A stretch of 14,603 nucleotides of DNA from an uncultured Myxococcales bacterium. GTDB taxonomy: Bacteria > Myxococcota_A > UBA9042. The notes beneath the pieces are model-generated. The model saw only the letters and a program-made list of their open reading frames with translations, made no database searches and had not been told where the DNA came from. The first letter of the stretch is position 1. The number at the start of each line of letters is the position of its first letter. The translations under genes were made by a program, and so were the position numbers. The DNA is taken from the NCBI GenBank assembly GCA_937915965.1, contig CALGHC010000335.1, forward strand, positions 1 to 14,603, given 5' to 3'. Positions 1-7,223 of the stretch are shown here, piece after piece.

Positions 1-867
1 GATACCTTCAACGCCTACGAGACCCACGTCGCCAGCCGGGCGCGGCACATCTACCGCCGCTTCGCCCCGGCGCCGATCCGCGGGCTGCTGCGCCGAGCCG
101 CCCACGCCCTGCCAAGCGACTACAGCAAGCTCTCGTTCGACTTCGTCGCCAAGCGGTTCACCGAAGGGACCGAGCTCGACGTGCCACGGGCGCACTACCA
201 CTGGCGCCACGTACTCGACGACGGCGAGCAACGGCGCCTGCTGCGCATCGCGCCCGACGCGACGCGCACCGATGGCTTCTTCAGCCGCGCCTTCGATCGT
301 GCCGACTTCGACGACGACCTCGATCGCATCTCGCTCGTCGATCTGGAGTACTTCTTCATCGGCGACCTGATGGTCAAGAACGACCGGACCTTCATGGCTT
401 CGTCGGTCGAGGCGCGCTTCCCCTACATGGATCGGCTCCTGCACGAGCACGTCGCGCGCATCCCTGCGTCCCTGCGCATGCGGGGCCTGAGCCGACGTTG
501 GCTACAGAAGCGAGCGATGCGCGGCATGCTGCCCGAGGCGATCGCCGATCGCAGCAACATGGGCCTGGAGATGCCGCATTCGAACTGGTTCCTCGAGGGT
601 CTGCGTCCCGTCCTGGAGACCTACCTCGAGCCCAAGCGGCTGGCCCGCTACGAGTGGCTCAACGCCGCCTTTGTCGGCGAGCTGTGGCGCCAGCATCTGG
701 CCCGCGAGCGCGACAACGGCCGGCCGCTGTGGTGCATCCTCAACGCGATGGTCTGGTTCGATCTCTTTGTCCACGATCGGTCGTGGCGGGGCTACATGCG
801 GCGGCCGAGCTGGGGCGACCTGGCCTCACGGTGGCGACACATGCCGCCCCTGCTGGATCCTTCATGA
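1..867 (+). CDS. Asparagine synthase (glutamine-hydrolysing)-type protein, C-terminal part
   Basis: The reading frame is open from the first base, so the gene begins upstream of the window; 288 residues are visible, ending in TGA at 865-867. They match the second half of the synthetase domain of the AsnB family, which forms asparagine or a similar amide from aspartate, ATP and a nitrogen donor. Visible family signatures are a segment DLMVKNDRTFMASSVEARFP at about residues 123-142 (family pattern L.K.DR.SMA.S.E.R.P), followed by YMDR, and a later R-x-x-MGLEMP...W stretch equivalent to the usual R.K.GF..P...W. The glutaminase domain and ATP-pyrophosphatase loop would lie to the left and cannot be checked. 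The stop overlaps the next start (ATGA). Pairing with a YbhN-like membrane protein suggests a glycan or envelope cluster rather than housekeeping asparagine supply; that role is inference. Confidence 0.88.
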   Translation, partial: DTFNAYETHVASRARHIYRRFAPAPIRGLLRRAAHALPSDYSKLSFDFVAKRFTEGTELDVPRAHYHWRHVLDDGEQRRLLRIAPDATRTDGFFSRAFDRADFDDDLDRISLVDLEYFFIGDLMVKNDRTFMASSVEARFPYMDRLLHEHVARIPASLRMRGLSRRWLQKRAMRGMLPEAIADRSNMGLEMPHSNWFLEGLRPVLETYLEPKRLARYEWLNAAFVGELWRQHLARERDNGRPLWCILNAMVWFDLFVHDRSWRGYMRRPSWGDLASRWRHMPPLLDPS

Positions 868-1859
868 CCCTGCGGACGCTCGCCCAGACCGGTGCCAAGC
901 TGCTGCCCCTGGTCGTCAGTTGTGGCCTGCTCGTCCTCATCGCGACCCAGTTTGACGGCTTCGCCCTGCTCACGACGGTGGACCTGCCCCTGCTGGCTGC
1001 CGGTACCGCGCTGGCGATCTTCATCGATACGACCATCGGCGCGTGGAAGTGGTGGCGCGTCATTGGCCTCGCCGGCCTCGACCTCTCCTTTGGTCGGGTG
1101 TGGCGCTTGTGGACGGGGTTGCTGCCGGCGACGTTCCTCGCCCCATTCCAATCGGGCCACCTGCTGTACGCGGTGGCGCTGCAACGGGCCGCGGGCATCG
1201 GCTTCGTCCGCTCGCTGGAGACCGTCGCCTACGACAAGTACCTCAGCCTGGTCGGCACCTTCTTCTGGATTGGCGTCGGTCAGCTCATCCTGCCGGCCGA
1301 CCACGCCCTCGCTCACCCGCTGATCGCGGCAGGCGCCTTTGCCGTGATCGCCTTCTACGCGGTCGATCTGCGCCTGCTCGGCCACCTCGCTCGTGTCCCC
1401 TTCATCGGATCGAGGACGGCGCTGCTGCGCCTGGGCATCGGCCCGCGCGACAAGATCGAGCTGCTCGCGATCGCGATCGTCTACCAGAGTTCGGATCTGA
1501 TCAGCCTGTGGATCGCCAGCCACTGTCTGGCGATCGAACCCGATCCGATCGTGCTCTTCGGCGCCTTCCCAGTCGTGCTGCTGCTGACCTATGCGCCGAT
1601 CAGTGTCAGCGGCTTCGGCGTCCGCGAGGGCCTGATCGCGCTCTTCCTCGGTGACCTGCTCGGCAACGATGGCGCGATCGCTTGCGGTCTGCTGGTCGAC
1701 TGGATGGAGTACGTCGGCCCGGCGATCTTCGGCGTGGTGGCGCTGCCGTACCTGCTGCGCGTCCTGGGTGGTCGCCTGCGCGTCGACCCGCCCGCGGCGA
1801 GCGAACCCGCTGAGTCAGCGACCCAGGCCAGCGTGGCGCCTCCAACCGACAACGTCTGA
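864..1859 (+). CDS. Lysylphosphatidylglycerol synthase TM-region / YbhN (UPF0104) family membrane protein
   Basis: A 331-residue polytopic inner-membrane protein, usual length for the flippase-like UPF0104/LPG_synthase_TM family. About seven or eight hydrophobic segments are visible, the first at about residues 9-29. Family-like motifs are SLETVAYDKYLSLVG in the middle, matching the conserved basic/aromatic 'D+xxGL' stretch, and PISVSGFGVREGL near the C terminus, the characteristic P-x-S-x-x-G-x-G-x-R-E signature. The tail after the last helix is Pro/Ala/Ser-rich. No aminoacyl-transferase domain follows, so it is unlikely to make lysyl-PG itself; relatives are thought to move or bind lipid-linked molecules. 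The start at 864 sits in the ATGA overlap with the amidotransferase, which implies translational coupling; only a weak GGAT lies upstream. The exact substrate is unknown. Confidence 0.85.
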   Translation: MTLRTLAQTGAKLLPLVVSCGLLVLIATQFDGFALLTTVDLPLLAAGTALAIFIDTTIGAWKWWRVIGLAGLDLSFGRVWRLWTGLLPATFLAPFQSGHLLYAVALQRAAGIGFVRSLETVAYDKYLSLVGTFFWIGVGQLILPADHALAHPLIAAGAFAVIAFYAVDLRLLGHLARVPFIGSRTALLRLGIGPRDKIELLAIAIVYQSSDLISLWIASHCLAIEPDPIVLFGAFPVVLLLTYAPISVSGFGVREGLIALFLGDLLGNDGAIACGLLVDWMEYVGPAIFGVVALPYLLRVLGGRLRVDPPAASEPAESATQASVAPPTDNV

Positions 1860-1864
1860 GGATT

Positions 1865-1884
1865 GGCGCGCGGGCTCACGCGCC
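1865..1884. terminator. Possible bidirectional hairpin between convergent genes
   Basis: A perfect 6-bp inverted repeat, GGCGCG at 1865-1870 and CGCGCC at 1879-1884, has an 8-nt loop. It spans the 16-bp gap between two convergent stop codons and runs into the end of the minus-strand gene. There is no T tract on either side, so it is not a classic intrinsic terminator, and such GC-rich hairpins arise by chance in this composition. Confidence 0.25.
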
Positions 1885-4218
1885 GTCTGCGGCGACAGTA
1901 GCGGTCGGCCGGTGCATCCAGTACAGGCCGATCGGCACGGGGCCGGGCGCGTATCGGATGGTCGATGCCGGCCGGTTGTCGACGCGTTCCTCGGCGATTG
2001 GATCACCGCGGCCCGCGAAGGCCGGGGTGCAGAAGGCGCGCTGCTCCAGCGTCGCCCCTGGCGCGTCGGCCACCGCCGAGCAGCTCGCGCTGTGGTAGTA
2101 GACGACGCAGGCCGCTGACGGCTCTTGGGGCTTGGGCCACTGCGACAACCAGCGGTGGTCACGGCCCGCGCTGAGCGACACCGATCGCTGTGGCCGCAGG
2201 CCGAGATCCTGCGCGGCGGGCCAGAAGCTGACGACCGAACAGCCGTCGGGCACGCTGCCGAGGTGGCTGCGCAGGAAGTCGTACTCCTCGTCCATCGTCG
2301 TCTGTCGCTGGATGTGCCCCATGGGCCGCGCCGCAAATGCGACGACGACGACCGCGCCCAGGGCGATACCGACGCGAACGGCGAGGGCGCCGCGGCCAGT
2401 CCGCGTCCCGGCGGAGAGCGCGAGCCTGACCCGAATGAACGTGAAGACGCGGTCGAGCCCGATGGCCGTGAGCGCCAACCAGAAGGGCAGCGCGAAGAGA
2501 TGATAGCGCGCGCTGAGCAGCTCGCCGTCGACGTTGCTCGCACAGACCAGGCCCGTGGCAGTGACCGCCATCACGGCCAGCCACGCGGTCGCCAGACGGT
2601 GACCCGCCACCGGCAGCAGGGCGCCGATCACCGCGAGGAGCGGCCAGATCCGCGGCGTGTATTCGGAGCTGACGAATACGTTGTAGTGGGGATCGATCAG
2701 CAACAGCCAGCGCGGGTTTTCCTGGCGCGTCAGCGGGTCGATGTGATGACTCCACTCCTGCAGGTCGAAGACCAGGGCAGCGAGGTGGAGGAACGGCACC
2801 GCGAACAGGATCGCGGTGGCAGCCGCCGCCCACCACACCGCAGACGGCAGACGTCGCGGTGCGCCCGTCTGGCTCGCTGCCTGCGTGCGGCCGCCGGCGA
2901 CGACCGGCGAGACCCCGCCATATCGCCACACGATCACAAGCGCGAGAGTCGCGAGTGGCAAAACCGCCGCCTCGGGGCGGCACTGCGGCGCGAGGACGGT
3001 CGCCACCACCGCGCCGATGAGGTCGACCCGCCGGCGTCGCTCGAGCCAATCGAGTAACATGACCCAGCCGCCGATCATCAGGAGACCAAGCACGAGATAG
3101 CGGTTCCAGGTCGCCGATAGGCGCACGTGCAGGGGCGTGACGGCGAGCAGCAGAGCAGCCAGCCGCGCCGTCCACTGACCAAATCCCAGTCGGCGCAGCC
3201 ATGGGCCGATCAAGGCGATACCGGCGAGGCTGGCGACCAGGTTCATGGCGATGACGGTGTCGTCGCCAGCCGGCAGCACGGCGAAGACGAGCGCCACCAA
3301 GACGTCGACCGCGCGCCCGTAGATGTCGAAATCGTCCAGCGCGCCCAGACCCCGGTAGGCCGTCGCGAGGGTGTTGACCTGGTCGCCGGGACCGAACGGC
3401 GGCAGCCACAGACGCAAGAGGAGCGCGACCGCGACAAGCGCAGCGAGGACGCCCAGCTCGGATGGCGGGGCCGCACGCAGACCCCGCGCCAGGGCGATGG
3501 CGGCGCACCCGGCGAGCAGCAACCACAGCAGCGGCAGGACCACTTGGATATAGACGCGCGCGACGGTCCACGCCGGGCCGCTGTCGGCGGCGCCTGGCGG
3601 CGGCACGCCGACCGACCTTGGCTGGGTGGATTTGCCGGCACCCAGCGCTGAACCCACTGTGATAGCGAGCCGCTGAAGCGTGGCCGGGCAGTGGTCGATC
3701 ATCGCCCTGCTGGGCATGATGCCGAAGTCACCGCTCTTGCGGCCCGCCGCGCCGCCACAGGCGATGGGCAAGATCCGCGTAGTCGCCTCCTGGCCAGCGG
3801 GCGTGCGCCAGAGCGCGACGACCTCGGAGCGCAGGGTGCGCAGACCGGAGAAGACGCAGTCGTCGGTCTGGCCGCCAGCCAGCAGGCGATCGTGCAGCTG
3901 TTGGGCCGCGTCGCCAGAGACGACGATTTCGCACACAGGAGGCGTGACCGAAGGAGGCGTGACCGAGGGAGGCGTGACCGAAGGAGGCGTGAACGAGGGA
4001 GACGTGACCGATGGAGGCGTGACCGAAGGAGGCGTGACCGAAGGAGGCGCCGGCGCGCTGGCCGCATGGCCTGGTGCAGCGACGACCACCGCGAAGGCGA
4101 AGCTCAGGCAGATCGAAGCGAGCCGGCGCGCGCCGGAGGCATTCAGCCGAACGGGACGCCGACGCAGGTCAGCGCCTGCGTCCAAAGTCATCAAGTGCGC
4201 TTCGCGAAGATCCGCCAT
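1876..4218 (-). CDS. Polytopic GT-C-like membrane protein with Pro-rich repeats and a Cys-containing exported segment
   Basis: About 780 residues. The order is: a hydrophobic export or anchor segment (about residues 35-49, then AAPGHAASA resembling a cleavage site), seven tandem S-V/F-T-P/S-P pentapeptides (about 60-94), a soluble segment with four cysteines (about 96-177), then many membrane helices from about 221 to 630 and a soluble C-terminal domain (about 635-780) with further cysteines. The helix pattern, the PGDQ loop after an early helix, and the Arg- and aromatic-rich loops resemble dolichol-phosphate-mannose/ArnT-type GT-C transferases (PMT_2, family 39), which use lipid-phosphate sugars at the outer face. 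I cannot see a convincing catalytic Asp pair, so the function is tentative. The start at 4218 is preferred for AGGA five bases upstream; ATGs at 4191, 4224 and 4311 are alternatives, and 4191 would give a more ordinary signal peptide. Confidence 0.72.
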   Translation of the reverse strand: MADLREAHLMTLDAGADLRRRPVRLNASGARRLASICLSFAFAVVVAAPGHAASAPAPPSVTPPSVTPPSVTSPSFTPPSVTPPSVTPPSVTPPVCEIVVSGDAAQQLHDRLLAGGQTDDCVFSGLRTLRSEVVALWRTPAGQEATTRILPIACGGAAGRKSGDFGIMPSRAMIDHCPATLQRLAITVGSALGAGKSTQPRSVGVPPPGAADSGPAWTVARVYIQVVLPLLWLLLAGCAAIALARGLRAAPPSELGVLAALVAVALLLRLWLPPFGPGDQVNTLATAYRGLGALDDFDIYGRAVDVLVALVFAVLPAGDDTVIAMNLVASLAGIALIGPWLRRLGFGQWTARLAALLLAVTPLHVRLSATWNRYLVLGLLMIGGWVMLLDWLERRRRVDLIGAVVATVLAPQCRPEAAVLPLATLALVIVWRYGGVSPVVAGGRTQAASQTGAPRRLPSAVWWAAAATAILFAVPFLHLAALVFDLQEWSHHIDPLTRQENPRWLLLIDPHYNVFVSSEYTPRIWPLLAVIGALLPVAGHRLATAWLAVMAVTATGLVCASNVDGELLSARYHLFALPFWLALTAIGLDRVFTFIRVRLALSAGTRTGRGALAVRVGIALGAVVVVAFAARPMGHIQRQTTMDEEYDFLRSHLGSVPDGCSVVSFWPAAQDLGLRPQRSVSLSAGRDHRWLSQWPKPQEPSAACVVYYHSASCSAVADAPGATLEQRAFCTPAFAGRGDPIAEERVDNRPASTIRYAPGPVPIGLYWMHRPTATVAADGA
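3938..4042 (-). repeat. Seven tandem 15-bp units within the GT-C-like gene
   Basis: The plus strand shows seven consecutive 15-bp units of the form GGAGGCGTGACCGAA, with single-base variants in copies 2, 4 and 5. A partial eighth copy (GGAGGC) follows. On the coding strand each unit gives one Ser-Val-Thr-Pro-Pro pentapeptide (one copy has Phe and one has Ser-Pro). Unit length is a multiple of three, so copy-number change would lengthen or shorten the linker without a frameshift. Confidence 0.97.
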
Positions 4219-4305
4219 TCCCATCCTGGACACGCGGCGACCACGTGGTCCAAACGGCCGCCCACCTTCGGGAGGGCCGGCGATTGCGCGGCGCTGGGGG
4301 ACGGC

Positions 4306-4319
4306 GAACACAATTGTTC
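4306..4319. promoter_or_regulatory. Inverted repeat GAACA-N4-TGTTC, possible operator
   Basis: A 14-bp dyad GAACA-CAAT-TGTTC lies in an AT-richer patch of the 226-bp gap between two minus-strand genes, about 90 bp upstream of the 4218 start of the GT-C-like gene. Its half-sites resemble GAAC/GTTC LexA-type elements, but the spacing (GAAC-N6-GTTC) fits no LexA consensus I know. It is a candidate regulator site only. Confidence 0.25.
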
Positions 4320-4394
4320 ACAAGTTTGCCACAGCCGCGCAGCCAGCGGAAGTCGAGACTCTCTCGAAGAGCCGCTGCGATTGGCAGGGTTGCC

Positions 4395-4418
4395 GCGAGA
4401 GCGCGAGAGCGCGAGAGC
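4395..4418. repeat. Three tandem copies of GCGAGAGC
   Basis: Three perfect 8-bp copies in a row, followed by a degenerate fourth copy (GGCAGAGC, 4419-4426). They lie just downstream of the lipoprotein stop codon, in the non-coding gap before the GT-C-like gene. The unit length is not a multiple of three, which fits non-coding DNA. No function is evident. Confidence 0.85.
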
Positions 4419-4444
4419 GGCAGAGCGCGCAACAGCGCGGCGGC

Positions 4445-7081
4445 CTACAGCGGCTTCGCCGCCGCCGCGATCTCGGCCAGCAGCACGTCGGGACGGTAGC
4501 CCCAGCGGGCGTAGCGGATGATCCCGGTCGCGTCGACGACGTAGATGATCGGCATCGGCGGCCCCCAGATCTGCGGCTGGTGCAGGGTCACATCGAGCAC
4601 TTCGCTGCCGTTGGGCCCGTCCTTGGTCGTCAGGGGCGTGTAGAGCACGTCGACTCCCGGCCAGACAGCCTGGGTCTCGGGCACCTCGAGCGGCCCCTCG
4701 GAGGGGTTGATCGCGAAGGCGACCAGCTCTCCCTGAGCGACCAGCGGTGCGATATCGACGGCGATGGAGGCGAGCGCCATGTAAGCGATCGGGCAGGTGG
4801 CCGAGGCGACGGCGACCAGACCGACGTGGCCGGCCAGCTCGGCGTTGACGTCCCGCAGCTTGCCGGTGGCGTCGGCGAACTTGATCGGCGGCAGCGCGTC
4901 GCCCGGCTGCAGCTCAAGGGACTCGTACAGCTCGACCACCCGAGTGGGCACCGCGACGTCGTCGGTGATCAGTCGGATGAGATGCGACGTCGCGCCCTTC
5001 TTGGTCTTGGCCAGAGCGAGCGGCAAGGTGACGACCTCACCCACCGCGATGGTGAGCGGCCCGGCGACCTTGTCGCCTCCCTTGGGGATGGTCGATGCCT
5101 CGACGAAGAGGACCTCGTCGATGTGAAGCGGGGCGTTGCCGACGTTGCGCATGCGCAGCCGCGTCTTGATGGCGCCGCCGACGGCGGCGGCGGGCGCGAA
5201 CAGAGCGGTCGAGCTCACCAACAGCGGTCCGGTGGGCGCGTTCGGGTCGAGGGCCAGCTCGCGCACGGCCTGGAACTCAGCGGTAAGCAGACCGGCGCCA
5301 AAGACGGCCGGGTCGAGGGCATACGACGGACTCTCGATCGCCGCGCGGGCGACCAACGGCGCGCTGACGACCTGTTTGGCGAGCGGACGATCCACCGCGA
5401 AGACGTGATGGCCACCCGCAGCGACGATCAGGTCCCCAATGACCGTCACGCCGTAGATCATCCCACCGGGCTGGAAGCTGGCCTGCAAGAAGGGCTTGGT
5501 CGCGTCGCTGACGTCGACGACGTGCAGTCCCCCGCCGAGCGCGCCGACGACGACTTGGGGGCCCTCGATGGCCAAGAACCCCGCCAGACCGGGCAAGGCG
5601 AGGGCAGCGACCTGTTTGGGCGCGTCCGCGTTGCCGGCGGCGACGTCGAGAAGGACGAGGCCCGCCTTGCCGTCGGCGACCACGAGATGCGCCGTGTCCA
5701 GGGCCTCGACGTCCCAAGCGTCAACCAGGCCGGGTGGCGATGCGATTGGCGCGGTCGCGAAGGGAGACACGGCCGAGATCGCCAGCAGTCCCTTGTCGTG
5801 GGCCGTCAGCCACAGCCGTCCGCCGCGCAAGCCCATCCCCTCAAGCGAGATCACCTTGCCGCCGCCCGGCTCGACGCTCTTGGTGGACATGGGCTGCAGG
5901 GTCTTGGGGTTGACGCCAAACAGCCTGAGATAGGTCTGGCGACTCGAGCAGAAGATCCAGTCGCCAAAGCGCTTGAGGTGGTTGCAGAACGGATGCCCGT
6001 GGACCTGCCAGCCCTGGTACGGCCCCAGCGAGGTCGGCTCCTTGGGGAAGTCAAAACTGACCACGCCGTCTTGCGAGCCGGCGATCCACAGCCGCTGGTC
6101 CCACACGAGGCTACCGAGGAAATGCGCGCCACCCTCGGCAGTGGGCGGGGTCGCCACCGAGATCAGCGGCTTGAGCATCGGCTGACCGTCGGCGCCAGTG
6201 CCCTCGCTGCAAAAGGAGATGGGAGGACCATCGGGGGGCGGCAGAGCGAGGCTGAACGCGACCGCCTGCACCGGCCCGCCAGCCTCGTCGATCACGACCT
6301 CGACGAAGCCGGAGTCATTGCAAGCCATGCCGCTGGCGACGACGTTATCGAAGGGCGAATTGCCGGTGCCAACGAGGGCAGCGACGAACCACTTGCCGGC
6401 TGGGGCTGTCACCCAGATCTGTCCGGGCAGGTCGATGAGCACGCCGGTCCAGACGACGACCTTACCGCCGCTCGGATCGCCGTCGCCACCCGGACCGCCG
6501 GGGCCACCCGGGCCACCCGGGCCGCCCGGGCCATCGTCGACGGGGCTGTCGGAGTCCATCAGCAGGACAAAGAGGTTGCCCGACAGGCCGACCAGCTCGG
6601 TGTCCAGGCCCACGCGCAGGTTGGTTCCCGGCGGAGCCTCGTCGGCCAGCGAGCCCGCGTCCATGACGGCGTCAGGCGGCGGAAGCGAGTCAGGCGGAAG
6701 CGAGTCAGGCGGAAGCGAGTCAGGCGGAAGCGAGTCGGCCAAGAGCGAGTCGGCCAAGAGCGAGTCGGCCAAGAGCGAGTCGGGGGAAGGCGCGGTATCC
6801 AGACCCGCGGCCGAGTCCGCGACGGCGTCCAGGGCCACGTCCCAGCCCAAGTCCGCATCCGGCTCCACGTCCTGGGCCGTAGCCGCATCGGAGAACAGAT
6901 CGGGGAGGAGAGCGGAGTCCGCGAAGGCGTCGAGATCCGTGACGGTATCGGAAGGCGAGACCGTGTCCGATTCCGGCTGAGCGGGCGAGGCGCACGCCGC
7001 CAGGGATCCACACAGCAAGCCGACAATCAAAGCGGTCGATCGCGCGCCGCGGTTGCTATTCGGACGGGTGCGGACGGTCAT
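4445..7081 (-). CDS. Lipoprotein with Asp-rich linker, LVIVD-like propeller, ASH-like domain and thioredoxin-like domain
   Basis: 878 residues. An Arg-rich n-region and hydrophobic core end in the lipobox LAAC with Cys30, so the protein is predicted to be lipidated and exported. Residues about 31-150 are an Asp/Ser/Ala-rich linker containing seven tandem pentapeptides (101-135: three DSLLA, four DSLPP). A run of GGP triplets occupies about 184-199. Residues about 310-570 contain repeated '(A/G)GL.(V/L)(V/L)DV' strands, such as GKAGLVLLDV and GGGLHVVDVSD, typical of LVIVD-type beta-propellers. Residues about 637-720 include MRNVGNAPLHI, the ASH/DUF1573 immunoglobulin-like signature. Residues about 722-878 resemble an AhpC/TlpA thioredoxin fold (strand, TCPIAY, then a PPMPIIYVVDATG-like cis-Pro region), but only Cys763 of the usual CxxC is present. 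No clear ribosome site precedes the start at 7081. The cellular role is unknown. Confidence 0.85.
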   Translation of the reverse strand: MTVRTRPNSNRGARSTALIVGLLCGSLAACASPAQPESDTVSPSDTVTDLDAFADSALLPDLFSDAATAQDVEPDADLGWDVALDAVADSAAGLDTAPSPDSLLADSLLADSLLADSLPPDSLPPDSLPPDSLPPPDAVMDAGSLADEAPPGTNLRVGLDTELVGLSGNLFVLLMDSDSPVDDGPGGPGGPGGPGGPGGDGDPSGGKVVVWTGVLIDLPGQIWVTAPAGKWFVAALVGTGNSPFDNVVASGMACNDSGFVEVVIDEAGGPVQAVAFSLALPPPDGPPISFCSEGTGADGQPMLKPLISVATPPTAEGGAHFLGSLVWDQRLWIAGSQDGVVSFDFPKEPTSLGPYQGWQVHGHPFCNHLKRFGDWIFCSSRQTYLRLFGVNPKTLQPMSTKSVEPGGGKVISLEGMGLRGGRLWLTAHDKGLLAISAVSPFATAPIASPPGLVDAWDVEALDTAHLVVADGKAGLVLLDVAAGNADAPKQVAALALPGLAGFLAIEGPQVVVGALGGGLHVVDVSDATKPFLQASFQPGGMIYGVTVIGDLIVAAGGHHVFAVDRPLAKQVVSAPLVARAAIESPSYALDPAVFGAGLLTAEFQAVRELALDPNAPTGPLLVSSTALFAPAAAVGGAIKTRLRMRNVGNAPLHIDEVLFVEASTIPKGGDKVAGPLTIAVGEVVTLPLALAKTKKGATSHLIRLITDDVAVPTRVVELYESLELQPGDALPPIKFADATGKLRDVNAELAGHVGLVAVASATCPIAYMALASIAVDIAPLVAQGELVAFAINPSEGPLEVPETQAVWPGVDVLYTPLTTKDGPNGSEVLDVTLHQPQIWGPPMPIIYVVDATGIIRYARWGYRPDVLLAEIAAAAKPL
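6490..6537 (-). repeat. Collagen-like GGP triplet run in the lipoprotein gene
   Basis: The plus strand shows repeated CCCGGGCC/GGACCGCCGGG-type 9-bp units. On the coding strand they give about five consecutive Gly-Gly-Pro triplets (residues about 184-199), bounded by acidic residues. It probably forms a flexible or polyproline-II-like spacer between the N-terminal linker and the first folded region. The edges are approximate because the copies are degenerate. Confidence 0.75.
6681..6785 (-). repeat. Seven tandem 15-bp units within the lipoprotein gene
   Basis: On the plus strand there are three identical GGAAGCGAGTCAGGC units, a hybrid GGAAGCGAGTCGGCC, two AAGAGCGAGTCGGCC units and a partly diverged last one. 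They encode four Asp-Ser-Leu-Pro-Pro and three Asp-Ser-Leu-Leu-Ala pentapeptides. The hybrid unit at 6726-6740 marks the boundary between the two subfamilies, consistent with stepwise local duplication. Confidence 0.97.
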
Positions 7082-7223
7082 CGGCGGCTACCGAGCGGCG
7101 CACGCTCCCGACAAACGGGGAGGCCGCGATGAGGGACCAAGCGGTTGCGCCATCGCAATCGCCCTAACACGCCATCATCGGGGCTGCCCGCGCGGACTTC
7201 AAGAGATGTCGTCGGACGAGGAG

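Noticed and set aside
3938..4050. A CRISPR array made of the 15-bp tandem units
   Set aside because: Units are contiguous without spacers, are in frame within a gene, and are far shorter than CRISPR repeats.
4306..4319. Reading the GAACA/TGTTC dyad as an SOS box
   Set aside because: Spacing is GAAC-N6-GTTC, unlike the N4 of the Gram-positive type or the direct-repeat alphaproteobacterial type, and the downstream gene is not an SOS gene.
3680..7132. A 1150-codon open frame on the plus strand
   Set aside because: It runs antisense to two well-supported minus-strand genes. Its translation is Arg/Gly/Asp-rich with repeats that are only the opposite-strand reading of the two 15-bp arrays, and it has no recognisable domain.
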